Part shown: in pieces, positions 9,400-21,029 of the stretch | Position numbering within the stretch: the stretch's first letter is position 1 | How the letters are laid out: each line of letters starts with the position of its first letter | Source of the DNA: Paramacrobiotus metropolitanus | Lineage: Eukaryota; Tardigrada; Eutardigrada; Parachela; Macrobiotidae | Assembly: GCF_019649055.1 (NCBI RefSeq) | Contig: NW_026570309.1 | Span: forward strand, 372,001 to 436,000 | Reading direction: 5' to 3' | DNA: 64,000 bases | Position numbers and translations under genes: made by a program | The notes under the pieces: model-generated | What the model was told of the DNA's origin: nothing | What the model saw: only the letters and a program-made list of their open reading frames with translations | Databases searched by the model: none

Positions 9400-12300
9400 G
9401 TCACGACAAACTTCCGGTCATTGAAATAAATTATTATAAAAACTTTATCTAAAATAATGAAAATTAAAATTGGGTGCTTACAAAAACCAACAGCAGAGTG
9501 TGCTAATATTTAATTAATAGTAATAAACGTGCCTATAAATTGCAGGGTCCAAAAAGGGGTGGCTATAAAAAACTTGGGTGAAAAGAAGTGGTTATAGACT
9601 TATTGTGATTACCTACTTTATGTGCACGTTTTCATTTACGTTTCTTTAGGTACTTTAAGAATTAACATCAACCAACGATAGTGATTAGGAGCAACGGTAT
9701 AATCAAATTTGAGCACGGGTCAGTAGTGTCAGTACCTCTTCCTTAGGTTTTACTGTACATACCTACTGTCATATATTTTAGCGCCGAGTTTGACGTATTA
9801 CCGGTACATCTGTGTTTGCTGGTAGAATATAATATGGTATTCAGTGACGGATGCATACAAGGCTATAAGCAGGCACAACTGCAGAAACTTTTCCGGTAGT
9901 TTTGTTAATCAGAAATTTTACTAGTATAGAAGGTCGTAACCGCCCTTAGTGCAAGCGAGCGAGCATCGTAAGATTTTTGTGAAAAAACTTCTTTGGATAA
10001 AACACCACCAACAGTAAACATGCGGGGATCTGTCTTACCGTTCCCAGCTGCATCATATGCTGAGGACATATCATTAAGCTGTCTACGTCAGACGTCCTGT
10101 GCTATGTCGGTCCTGGCACCCACTTTCAGGATAAGACGACCGTATTTGTTTGTACATCCTTTTATTGGGTATAAATAGAGTTAGAAGTTTGCTGTAAATT
10201 TTTATTAAGAACCCACAGCAAAACCCAATAAATGATTTACTGTATACAATTCTGGCAACCCGCAAACTTGTCTGTTTGTTATAGACAAAAAGCAAATATT
10301 AAACACATGTCTTTCTGTGCAGAAGTAGTGTTAACTATTTTTCAAATTAAACATGTTCAGGCTACCGGGTCACACCGCGTCGTAGCCGGCTTAGTGAGGT
10401 CAGCCGAAGATTCTGAGCCAGCTCTTCAACTTGACGGCCGCAGCAAGCCGATAAACAATGCTACACCTGGCGGCGTAAAAGATGGTCCCGAAAGAGCAAA
10501 GAGAAACAGAAAAATGAAACGAGAATAAAACATATCCTTTTTCAAAATACAATAAAGAAGAAACACTATTCCACTCAGTGGGATGCGTTTCTGCTATGAC
10601 TGCTAGAGATAAGAAGAGCAGCTGGCCTTCACTACGCGGAAAGCGTAGGCATAAAGCAGTCAAATGTAAAAGTATGATTCGTACAACCAAAAGTCAAGTA
10701 AAAGCGAAAAAATAAGGGTAAGTAGTGACGGAAAATGATAAGGTACTTATGATAAGACTGATAATGTATGTACAACATGAATAAATGAATGCAAAACCAA
10801 CTTTCCTAAAACTCTTTTGAGTCCATGATTTCGCGATGCCAGAGCCGCTGCAGCCAAACAAAAGTTGGTCTTGATTTTCTTGCGCGTACTGGCATGTGGA
10901 AGATTCGAAACAACGAAATTGGGTTTCTGTGATGAATAAAAGCAAAAGCAGATCAACGAGGATTTGTTTGGAAATAACGGTTTAAATTGGACAAAACATA
11001 TACTGATTATTTGACACTTTGTTTTTTGCGTTTAGTGGCGAGGTTATCTGGCTGCGGTGGTCGCTACGTGCAGTATTCGGTGGCACAACCCGTAATCGAT
11101 CGCCGATAGGGTCGGTTTGCCACCTTGAGTCAGCAGGCTGTTGACTTAAATAACTAACCTGGTTAGCATACCAAGAGTCTCCCGGATAGGCCTTGTTCTT
11201 TTCTTTCTTTCCCGTGGGGATGGGAACGACGATTTGCCGTCAAGTCAGGTCACGTATACCCTGAACGATATCCGTATCGCTATGCCAAATCTCGCATTCT
11301 ACTGTTAAGCAACGATAATTTGAGCCGTCCACGTGGTAGCCAATATTTCTTTTACCCCATTTCTGGTGTTGAACTGTAATTTCCTCGCATAAGGGCTCGC
11401 CATTGGTGCTAAACTTTTATGGGGCCTTTATTCTCATGAGATACTCTCTGCCACATGTTCCGCACGATGCTGGCTGGTATCTCGTTTTCCAGATGGGTGC
11501 GGGTATTGCATGGGCCGGCAGAAAGGCCTGTTTAAATCTAAGCGCGGCATTTCAAGGCCGTGTGGTACAGAGATCCCATACTCCATCAACTCTATATGGA
11601 GGACTATTGCCTGTCTTCCCGCTTGATGGCTTCTTCTTTTTAGGGTGTTGGAAGGATCAGAGATAGCCGTGTGATTCGCTTCAGTTTCGCTTTTCTTCTC
11701 AAGTGCCTCGTGGGTTCTGGTATCGGGATAGTCTGGGCACCCCATAGGTGCAGCTGGTTTGGTTTGCACGCCATTTTTTCTGTTTGCGGTTTTACCTACG
11801 GCGAGGTTTCAGCTCCATATCAATTATTACGGTTGTTGGCATTGGCCATATGTAGATTTGATGTGTCAATGCTCGAACGATTTTTTGTCTACCTCGGTAG
11901 AGTTTTGGAAAACAGCTTCTCGGATCCCTGATCTACCAGTAATTAAAGGCATTTGTCTGCAGTTATTTTTAACTGGTCTGTTTTTTACTGTTTTTACAGT
12001 GGAGTTTTAGCCGTCCCTGGATGTCGTATCACAGTTACCCAGGTATTGCACTTCCCGACGGGAGGCTTTTTGCTGCTATGGGCTGCGACTACGTTTTCTT
12101 GAGAGATGTAATCATGTTGTACAGCTCCAGCGACCACAATAGCTTTACAGCAAAGTGCAGCTTTTGCAAGAGTTCAGCACTGGCTCGAAACAACGTTGTC
12201 AAGAATCTGCATACTGCGACTCGATAGTAAAACGATATGGGTATTTTCGAGAAGTGGTGACCGATCGCTTCGAGTTTTGTCTGGTCGAATCTTTCGCTAC

Positions 12301-13486
12301 TTCGACAAGACACCCCACTGCCGTGCATTTACTGTACTGGTGGTCCAGTGGTGCCTCAATGTCTTTAAGTTTATTAACTGAACTACCGAAAAGCGGTAAA
12401 AACAGGGATAAATGGCCAGTAAAAGGTCTGTTCAAATGACCACAAAACTTTTACGAAAGGTTTGCCAATGCTGGACCCAGATTATGGATCGGCTGCTGAT
12501 CCACACTTCAATTCTGCAGAACAATTTGGTGCGATGCAATTCCGGCGACACGTCGGTAAGGACGAGTTGACCTCAACCAAAAACTTTAGATAAACTTAAT
12601 CGGGTTCAATTAAACGATTGATTTGAAATCGTTTGATTCTACGTTGCATAATTTGGACGTTGCATTACTGGATACTACGCTGCATTATTTACCTTTAGGC
12701 TTTGGTAACGGTATCCTGTGATTGCAATAAACGGCTTTAAGTAAGTTTCATAGCGCCAGCCACAAATTCGTTTGAAGCCCGCCTCAAAAGGCGCAATAAA
12801 TCAGAAACCTGCTTAAACTGTTGTAACTGTCGAGCAACGGGATCTACTGGTGGCTCAACCACCGCTCAAATTGAGCCGCCAATTCAGGTAATTGTAAACT
12901 TTGTGATAGCGACATCGGGTTTGCTTGAGAGCGTGATGGGTTCTGTCTCTTACTTGTTGCATCTGGCAACATTCCGGACGTTGCCGGATGCAACAAGAAT
13001 GCTGCATCTGTCTGTTATCTTATTAATAAAACAGAAATAAAAATTGTTTTAGTTCCTGGTCCGTGTAACGCAAGTACTATCAGTTTTTCAAGTTTTTTTT
13101 TGAGTCTCCACCTCTCATTTCTGGGTCTGGGCTATGGATTAATCTGCCGGGCTGGGTTGATCCTTTTATTGTCGGGTCGAGTAGCAGTCTGGAGATGGCG
13201 ACGGCACAGACGTAGAAGTTTGAGCAACAGGAAGTTGGCTTCGATTGGACCGGCTTGATTCTAAAATATAGCCCCGCCTTTTTACCCTGCTCGGTCTCTG
13301 CATCGTAAGAACCAAGCCGGTGCCTGCTAAAAGCTTGCCGAAAAAAAAATATTTAAAAGCTAAATCTGCTCCCTTCGTAAATGCTCAACGCCGCTTTGAA
13401 AGATCAGAAGTTCTTCAGTTTTGTAAAAACTCTGTTCCCGTAATTTATTTTTCCGTCGTGAAAAGAAGTTCCTAACCGACAATGAG
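9400..13486. other. Stretch without a supported gene
   Basis: Overlapping open frames occur on both strands between 11,400 and 12,440, none longer than 111 codons and none with a recognisable motif or splice structure. They could be decayed transposon sequence. An ATTTAC..GGCTATAAAA-like run lies near 9560. I could not assign anything in this stretch. Confidence 0.5.
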
Positions 13487-13853
13487 CTTTTCCGAGCAGG
13501 TCCAGGTTTACGGTCCCGCCAAACATTAGTACGGCGGGTTCGTCAATAATGCCCGGGTGGTTCTCCGTGTGGCGGTTATTCCAAAACACGCCACCTGGAC
13601 CGGTCAAAATTTCCGGACCGGGAGAAAACTTACGGTCCCGCCATACATTACTACGGCGGGTTCGTCAATAATCCCCGGGTGGTTCTCCGTGTGAAGGTTC
13701 TTCCAAAACACGCCACCTGGGCCGGTCAAAATTTCCGGACCGGGTCCAAATTTACGCCCCTGCCATACTTTAGTACGGCGGGTTCGTTAAAAATGCCCGG
13801 GTGGTTCTCCGTGTGACGGTTCTTCCAAAACACTCCACCTGGGCCGGTTAGTA
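13487..13853. repeat. 122-bp tandem repeat, three copies
   Basis: The marker TTCTCCGTGTG recurs at 13,561, 13,683 and 13,805, giving a 122-bp period. Each unit contains TACGGCGGGTTCGT and CCACCTGG(A/G)CCGGT. Units differ by a few substitutions. Open frames through it are by-products of the repeat. Confidence 0.85.
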
Positions 13854-13888
13854 CTGATAAATTTTGTGGTACCTTCTCAATTGTTTCA

Positions 13889-13973
13889 GCGGGGGGCTGC
13901 GCCCCCCGCACCCCCTGCTTATTGGGGCTCCGCCCCAAACCCCAGCCAGGGGCTTCGCCCCTGGACCCCGGGG
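13889..13973. repeat. Cluster of GC-rich hairpins
   Basis: Three short perfect inverted repeats follow each other: 13,889-13,909 (GCGGGGGGC, loop TGC), 13,922-13,938 (TTGGGGC, loop TCC) and 13,946-13,964 (CCAGGGGC, loop TTC). A CCCCGGGG palindrome at 13,966 ends the cluster. Base composition is far more GC-rich than the surroundings. A GCTC-type simple repeat follows at 14,011-14,034. No function is known to me. Confidence 0.75.
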
Positions 13974-14039
13974 ACCCAGCTCTTCGCGTGACGCACTACA
14001 ACTTAAAAACGCTCGCTCGCTTCGCTCGCTCGCTTGATG

Positions 14040-15258
14040 ATGATTTTAAAGTTGGCGCAGCGTTGCAGAGCAGTTTGGTTCTAGGCTGTGCAAATGCGTA
14101 AATAATGGCATGAGAGGCAGTATCCTTGATAATATGGGTGGTCAAAATCTTCTGTGTAATCGATGCATGTAGCGTAAAGGCCAGAACAAGTAAAAACAAC
14201 CCGATGAATCAGCCAAAAAGCTGTCAACAAATGATAAGACGAGTATGTTTGCGTGCCAGGAAAGAAACTGACCACCAAAGTGAAAACAAAAGTTACTTTT
14301 AATGCAAAATGCGGCGCCACATGAACTAGTCTGCATCATGTCCCGGCATAACGAAGACATCGCTGCGCCTGTCACGCTGCAGCTATTCTTTATTTGCGAG
14401 GCGTTCAAAAATTAATTGCACGTGTATAAATTACAGTAGTGGCAATAACTGTTGTGATTTCTGCAATGGCACCACCATCTAAAAGGCAGAAATTTCTTAA
14501 TCTATGCGACAAAAAGATTATCAGTTTAAAGATCGAATAGTCAATCAATGATGAAACGGAGCAAGCCTTGTTAGAAAGCGATTCCGAAAGCACCAGCGAT
14601 AGCGATTTTGATGCGCTTGAATCAGAAGACGACGATGTTGAGTTCATGTTGAAATTTAAAGTGTGTCTCCAGAGCCGTCGTTATTTAAGCCGGCAACAAA
14701 TGCAAAGTGAAAGTCAAACAGACTGAAATGCAAAATATGCTGGTAATTCCGTAATTAATCACGCAAGCGACATATCAGATCATTACATATGAAATTATAC
14801 AAATCCATTGTATACAGTTGTTGGCAAAATGTTGACAACGTTAACAAAGAACTCTGCTGGCTGACAAATTATACGTGTGTATGTCTGGGTAAGTAATGGT
14901 TGCGCTTCGATATCGAAGCGCAACGCTTACATGGAAGAGTAAGCTGATAACCCATCCCAGAATTCTTGTTTACGAATGAGCACGTTTGCTTGTTTACGCG
15001 CCGTTGACTCACGCTTTTTACCCAACTGCCGCGCAAACTGCCGCGTAAAGAATACACAGAGATTTTGACCACCCATAATGATCTGCGAGTGACAACGCAA
15101 TTCAAAAATTTATTATTATTATTATTATTACGGGACAAGAGCAGACAACCCCAAAGGGACTTCAAGTCTGGTCGAACAAAAACATTTTTAAATGCAATGT
15201 ACAGATTTGAGGGCAAAACTTAGCTTTGCAGCTGCATGCCTAACCGCAATGGAAAAAC
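14040..15258. other. Stretch without a supported gene
   Basis: No convincing coding frame. An (ATT)n microsatellite lies at about 15,109-15,130. Confidence 0.5.
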
Positions 15259-15295
15259 ACGCATCGCGCGTTACACACGAGATGGCTCCAGGTGC
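15259..15295 (+). repeat. Conserved upstream block, copy 3 of 6
   Basis: It reads GCATCGCGCGTTACACACGA then GATGGCTCCAG and GTGCTTAAG. It lies about 95 bp upstream of the GATA-type box of peptide copy 6. Confidence 0.5.
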
Positions 15296-15384
15296 TTAAG
15301 ACGATTTTAATTTCAACTGCGACATCATGCCGTAAATAACAACAAAGCAACGATGTCATGATGCGCAATCTTCAGCCACAATTA

Positions 15385-15520
15385 GTGACAATCAGATAAC
15401 AAAGAGGATCTACCGTAATTAAATACTTAACGTCTACCGCAGCGTTTTAAACGGCTTCTTGACAAACTTAACCCGAAGCGACTTATCAAATACCACAAAC
15501 TTTTTCGGTACTATAAATAC
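15385..15520 (+). promoter_or_regulatory. Promoter of peptide copy 6
   Basis: GTGACAATCAGATAAC at 15,385-15,400 is followed by AGGATCTACCGTAATTAAAT, which is shared with copy 3, and by a TATA box CTATAAATAC at 15,511-15,520. Box spacing agrees with the other members. Confidence 0.7.
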
Positions 15521-15672
15521 GTACAGCTTAGGAAAAAATTTTCATTCACAATTTCAAATACGAGTTATAAACAAGTATCTGCTGTGAACTTCTCGTTGTT
15601 AGGTTTTCGTCCTAACTGGAGAAAGCGGTTAGCAAAATACGTGTTACAATTGGTTCGCAGGTGTTTAGCATC

Positions 15673-15810
15673 ATGGCACATCCAGTGGAAGTATCGATTA
15701 CAATGAACAATCGAGTTAGCGCAAGCGAAATTCCTGGATGCGGGACTCCTCGGGGCAATCTCCGAGACGGCTATTTTACTACGGACTATTATTCTACATA
15801 CAATAAGTAA
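15673..15810 (+). CDS. RDGY-family small peptide, copy 6 (45 aa)
   Basis: The frame starts MAHPVEVSIT and ends RDGYFTTDYYSTYNK then TAA. It shares the segment PG.G(T/S)PRG(N/S)LRDGYF with copy 3, its closest relative, and the two promoters also match best. No signal peptide, membrane segment or known domain. The ATGGCA start lies 153 nt after the TATA box. Confidence 0.78.
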   Translation: MAHPVEVSITMNNRVSASEIPGCGTPRGNLRDGYFTTDYYSTYNK

Positions 15811-17788
15811 AACGTGATAAAACCCATCAGGGATCAAGAATATTATTCCCGGCTCCTGCACAGATTGCTTGACCGTGGCCCTGTCTCTGTGATTTTATTA
15901 GCGGTAGCAGTTTACATACTGTATTTCGCTACTACGGGTGTTATGATTTTTGATAGATAACAAAAACCGTTTTTTATACGGATCTTTTTTATCCAGATCT
16001 CTTTTATGGATCTCCTGTTGTTCGTAAATCGTAACACATTTGACCAGTGTGCATTCGAGTAGTTGTGTTGAATGTCGACATTGACCTCGTAAATACTGAA
16101 TCAAAAGTAAAAATAAATATTGCTTCCATGTCTTCATTGGCGATAATTATAACTGTTGAAGGGCCAAGATAGCACTATCTAAGTGTTGTAAGGGCGGGAC
16201 GCTCCGCCCTCCTGAGTAGCTATTCGCTGTTTCTGGGGATTTCCACCCCGCACATTGCTGCGCTCTTTTGACGGATCTGCAGCACAGTTGCACTGGCTGC
16301 AGAATCCTTCCTGGTTAGTCTGGTGTTGCTGCGCCACGGTGCGCATTAGATTCGGCAATAAAGCCTCATCCGGGTTCACCGCTGTTCGCTGTCGAGGATA
16401 CGCGTGGCGCCCATACGGCCCCGCGTTATAGTGTGCTCTAAGAAAATTGTGTCATTGAAATATTTAAAAGGCAAAAATATGAGGCAGTTCTTGAAGCGAC
16501 AGTTGTGCTTCGTAACTTCAGCACCGTTTATTAGCATGACGACAAAATTGGCAATCTACCTATTTGTCAGCTAGCCGCTTAAGTGTAAATAAGAACGTTT
16601 TCGAAGTCAGTGAATTCAAGTGCTTTCTTTGAATACGCTAGAAGTTATTATGGGGTCGCTTTTTCGAATTCCGGTAAGGAGTCATAAATTAATGTGATAG
16701 GGTCAAAGGACACCGTAATGTAACAAAAAGGATGCTGACAACGGTGGGAGTGCATAGTTTTCTGCAGTGCATAGTCATACTTACCGACCACGACTCTTAA
16801 TTGAACTGTATTGTGTCCAACCACCGTGGTGGTTAAATTGGGGCAAGGAAAATAAGAAGGGCAGCTAGGAAAAAGGAGAAGACAGTTGCCAAGAAAATTG
16901 AATGTATTTAGGTAAAACAAGTAAACCGTTTGTTGAGCAATATATATTCATTTACGGTTAAGAAATCATTTACATCATCCAATAAATTTTTTGACAAGTT
17001 AGCTCTCGAGCTCACGTTGGACAGAATGGCGCCTTGAATTATATTTACGCGATTTGTTATGCGGTGAAAGCTCGAAGGTACACTAACCTTCAGGAAAGGA
17101 CTTAAGGAAAAGGTCATTGAAATAGGTGTTGATTAAGGCTTTATCGAATGCAAAATCTGAACCAAGTTTTTTACATTGAATTTGCTGTGAATTGTTTTTG
17201 CATTAGCCGAAAAGTAATTAGATGATAAAGCAAAATCTCCACATTTGCTACCGTGCCGGTCCAGTTTAGAGGTTTTAAACTACGAACAGGTTTGCTGTTG
17301 ATGGTGCTCATTGAATTAACCCCAGAAACGATACTGCAGTGCGTATGCATGTATACAGCCAAAGACGCGCCCACTAACTCCTGACTTTGAGCGACGGGAG
17401 CAAGAAAACATTAAAAATTTTGTTTTTTTATTTGAAATAGGAGCAATATTAAAGAGTCCAATGGGTCAACATTGTATTCTAACGGTGCATCAATGAACTA
17501 ACCCGATCGAACATGTCTGTGGGTGCTTTATTTTGTTTGAAGGGGGCACTTTACGCGCACAAAAGAACCGGTTCGAATACTTAGGGTAGGTTTTGTAATG
17601 GTTTGTAGGTTTTTGGGTTTTGGGTTTATTCATTGTAGGCGAAGCAAGCTTAACATTGCATTTTGGAGCACATGCAATTTTGAAAAACATGAGAAAATTA
17701 AGAGATAGAAAATTATTCTGAGACCATGACGTAGTTAAATCGGAGTTTCGAGAGAATCCGGACTCCACAATAATTCTATCGAAACGCA
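15811..17788. other. Stretch without a supported gene
   Basis: Short minus-strand frames occur at 16,179-16,379 and 16,648-17,117. The first has a gag-like, Gln-rich composition and lies next to a TGGGCGCCACGCG motif that resembles a primer-binding site, so it may be a retrotransposon leftover. The evidence is too weak to call. Confidence 0.4.
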
Positions 17789-17929
17789 CTACCTGTTGTA
17801 CGTGGAATAATAATCCGTTGTAAAGTATCCATCACGAAGGTTACCCGGAGAAGAGCCCTAGACCAAGGAGCTAGTACCGGCATTTTGGACATAGGCCGAC
17901 ATGTTTGTGGCGGCAGAGATAATGGCCAT
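17789..17929 (-). pseudogene. RDGY-family peptide, copy 7, interrupted by an in-frame TAG
   Basis: The minus-strand frame begins MAIISAATNM at 17,929 and carries the signature RDGYFTTDYYSTYNR. Codon 24 is TAG (17,858-17,860), which would cut the peptide before the conserved C terminus; one C-to-T change from CAG would explain it. The promoter is well preserved, so the locus may be a recent pseudogene, a read-through case or a sequencing error. Confidence 0.65.
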
Positions 17930-18069
17930 AGTGCGAGTAAATTTGTGAAATATCGTGGTTAACCAACACTTGCAATAACACAAAAACCAGTGAGAAAGAA
18001 CGCTACTGCTAAAGAAGAAGAAGGTGTGTAGTCGATTGAATGTCGATGGTATAAATGCAGCGGTCCCGC

Positions 18070-18260
18070 TAGCTGTTTATATCTGCCGACTTAAAGTCTT
18101 GCGAACAAGAACCTTCTGGCTACGATTTAGTAATTGGCACAATGTTGCGACTTAAGTTAGATGGCCAATTTAAAAAAAGATCTTTGCTGTTATCTGATTT
18201 TCACTCACGCATATGGCCATATCACAATGACGACGGCGTTTTGTTTGGCGCTGTTTAATT
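18070..18260 (-). promoter_or_regulatory. Promoter of peptide copy 7
   Basis: Read on the minus strand: CGCCGTCGTCATTGTGAT, AAATCAGATAACAGCAA with AGATCT near 18,180-18,205, CGCAAGACTTTAAGTCGG, and a TATA element AGATATAAACAG near 18,072-18,085. The layout matches copies 2, 5 and 9 although the peptide itself has the FTTDYY form. Confidence 0.7.
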
Positions 18261-18622
18261 AGGTTTCATAACGTCCACGGTACATTGTACTGATGCAGAT
18301 TATTAACGGACAAAATAGCTGGAAAAAGATAAATTATTTGATCCTGGCCAGTTAAGATTTCAAAGCATCGCAATTTGCAGTGCAATAAATAGCCACTTTA
18401 TGAGAAGCGTGTATTCCGTCTTCATACCGTACTTATTGCTTTACTTTTGTTTTTATTGTGCCGGTGCGTGCGTGTTTTTGTGTTGTGCGGGTTATGACTG
18501 GATGCCGAGGCAAACATGCCAGCAGTGATATTGATAAGTCGATAACAACGCAATATCCTGCAACAATAACAGCGCATGCGACGCACGCTTTCACAAATTA
18601 AATGTTTCCCGCAGGCCAATAC

Positions 18623-18659
18623 GCTGCAACGCGCGACGCACACGAGATGGCTCGAGGTG
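18623..18659 (+). repeat. Conserved upstream block, copy 4 of 6
   Basis: It reads GCGCGACGCACACGAGATGG then CTCGAGGTGAATA. On the opposite strand it can be read as codons LEPSRVRRA. In that direction it is followed about 60 bp later by TTATTGTTGCAG and GATATTGCG, resembling an acceptor-exon junction. Confidence 0.5.
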
Positions 18660-18943
18660 AATATAGCGTAGTCTAACGTGGGAATGTGCATTAAAGTTGA
18701 CTAAATGTACACATACGACCGGTATCAACAGGTAACAGAAACAATTACCGGGTATTAGCAAAGTTTTATTGATTGACATTAAGAGATTTGCCGTTAAGTA
18801 TGCCGGCATCAGTTTATTTAATTGTCATTCATCAAGACTTTGCCAAAACTCCAGCCTTCCTTTCTGTCGGCTAATGTTGTCGATCGTAAGCTTAAGAGAG
18901 CGCTCACTCAGGTTTAATGGTTGTTCGCACTCTCCGTATGTGT

Positions 18944-18995
18944 ACCCCTGGAGCCATCTCGTGTGCGCGAATCGTATAACGTTTCGCCTGCGGTA
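18944..18995 (-). repeat. Conserved upstream block, copy 5 of 6 (inverted)
   Basis: The plus strand reads CTGGAGCCATCTCGTGTGCG then CGAATCG..GTTTCGCCTGCGGTAA. A downstream TTGCGACAGGATATTGCG (about 19,033-19,052) repeats the pair seen near copies 4 and 6 of the block. Confidence 0.5.
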
Positions 18996-19097
18996 AACCA
19001 TCGTGAATACATGCCTCGCACACGTTATTGTTATTGCGACAGGATATTGCGTTGTTATCACGTATTGGTATCACTTCTTCCGTATCCTTTTACCATT

Positions 19098-19167
19098 CGG
19101 CGCGTCTCTGGGCAACCTTCGCGATGGATACTACACCGCAGATTATTATTCTACGTACAACAAATAA
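19098..19167 (+). pseudogene. RDGY-family peptide, copy 8, C-terminal half only
   Basis: Codons for GASLGNL and RDGYYTADYYSTYNK followed by TAA are intact, but there is no ATG in frame between here and a stop near 18,990, and no GATA-box promoter lies at the family distance. The 3' UTR is still recognisable, with GATCTCGTTAGTTAATCTC and AATAAA at about 19,272. It is either a headless pseudogene or the last exon of a spliced gene whose first exon I cannot identify. Confidence 0.6.
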
Positions 19168-20145
19168 GTTATCAGTTGTTCTTATTACTAGTTGATCTCG
19201 TTAGTTAATCTCAGTGCTTTCGTTGTTCGCTTATGCCAAAGATATTCCAATGTTGTTGTTATTTATTTGGTAATAAAATCCAATCAGAATATCCCTCGAG
19301 TTTTTCTAAGAACAGAAAATTAGTATTTTTTTAATGGCCATAACACTAATCCAAATAATATTCAGTCGTAGTTCCATTCTTATTACTTAATTGCTAACTG
19401 CCAGCGTAGCCAAAATGAACTGTTTTTATTAAGATAAATGTCGATAAAAAAATTCCAGGCTGTCTTTGCGGTTCAGGACTGCCACGCTTAATCGCCTAAC
19501 AGAAAATACTGCAGCAACTACACCGGTAAAACCTAATTGCCTATCCGAATGCCGCAACCTGTTAACGTAAGAGTAGGACATCCTTTTGCCGATTCAGAAG
19601 AAGTGGTTTGTATGAAGATAAAAAAGCTCAGAACCATATTAAGCCGCAAGAACTTCATGTCGCTGGGGCCGTTCCTGCATTAGCTGACGTCATGGCATGG
19701 TATTGTACAATACATGTAATTGTATACGGTATTGTATACGTCTCCTACAACGTGCATGCATTGCGAGAAACGTTTGCTAACCAGTATTAAATTCCATCAT
19801 TTGTATATTATGATCATGAGCTACAACGGTCATTGCCATGCAGTAATTACGTTGCAATTGTGAGATGCCGCTTTGAACAGATTGGTTTTGCACAATGCCG
19901 GTAGTAACTTAGGATACTACGTACCTTCTAAGCGTCAATGAATGACATTCAGACAACGGAAACGATATTGGTGGCAATTACAGATAAGTACTAACAATAG
20001 GCCGTTGTATCATTACGATCGTTAGTTTGTATTGCACGTAATTTTGCCCCAAGGAACTGTCTGGTTATAAGGACAGTCTGTCAACTACAAAACGAAAGTT
20101 CACGGACCACATAAAACAATTAAAGCACTTCGCTAGACTGATAAT

Positions 20146-20200
20146 TCACCTAGAGCCATCGCGTGTGCGTCGCGCGATTCCTGAACCGTTTCGCCTCCGG
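20146..20200 (-). repeat. Conserved upstream block, copy 6 of 6 (inverted)
   Basis: The plus strand reads CACCTAGAGCCATCGCGTGT, then GCGTCGCGCGATTCC and GTTTCGCCTCCG followed by a strong donor-like GTAAGTACT. An acceptor-like TTGTTTCAG with GATATTGCG follows near 20,250. The pair looks like two exons split by an intron of about 60 nt. Confidence 0.5.
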
Positions 20201-20639
20201 TAAGTACTAAATTCTTTATTATAGCGTATTAGCGTACATAAAATTTTGTTGTTGTTTCAGGATATTGCGCAGTCATCACTCATCAGTATGTTTTCTTTAT
20301 CACTGCCATCTTGCCTAGGCTCCAGGTTATAACACAGCCGAGAGAAGCATGTGAAAAATACAAAATACAATTTTGTAATACAAGGCAGTGTTTTTGTAAT
20401 GTTATGCTTAATACTCGTAGCATACAATGGAACTGGAAAAATTACTACATTGTTTTTATAAGCGGTGCAAGCCATATTATTTAATTAGCGATAAACTCAT
20501 AAAAAGTTAGCGGCACACCAGGCATAATATGTATATATTAATAAGCACCTTTATCACGATAACACCTAATTTCTCAGCACGAACTCTTCACGAAGGTACT
20601 TATGGTTAGCTATTTCATTTTATGCCTACTCTGTACCGC

Positions 20640-20860
20640 AGCTGCGGCAACATCGTGCCGTTATGAAATCCGAATACAACGGTGTCAACTGTCAAGCAAA
20701 GCGCCGGCGTCATTTTGATGCCGTTTGATTGACAATCAGATAACGGCAAGGATCTTTTGTCAATTAGGCACTTAATATTAGTCGTAATTTGTGAAAATTT
20801 TTAATTGTAGCCTGGAGGTTCTAGTACGCAAGACTTTAGGTCTGCTGATATAAACAGGGG
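20640..20860 (+). promoter_or_regulatory. Promoter of peptide copy 9
   Basis: Shared blocks in order: CAAAGCGCCGGCGTCATT, GACAATCAGATAACGG near 20,731 with CAAGGATCT, CGCAAGACTTTAGGTC, and a TATA element GATATAAACAG at 20,847-20,857. The ATG lies about 175 nt further on. Confidence 0.72.
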
Positions 20861-21029
20861 ACAGGACAGTTTCAGTCATTATTCAGTTAAATGAGAAATT
20901 TGTCTTGCGAAACCAACTCAATGCTAAGTTTTCTCCTATCGCAGTAACGTGGTTTTACATTGGATTTCCCACTGTTTAGCAGTGTCGGTTTCTCCACACT
21001 AGTCTGAATTGCATTACCGCGGTCACACA

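Noticed and set aside
11403-12439. Overlapping 60-111 codon frames on both strands, possible decayed transposon pol
   Set aside because: No reverse transcriptase, RNase H or integrase motif could be recognised in any frame.
16179-16440. Possible gag fragment and primer-binding site on the minus strand
   Set aside because: Only a 66-codon Gln-rich frame and one short GGCGCC motif; no LTR ends found next to it.
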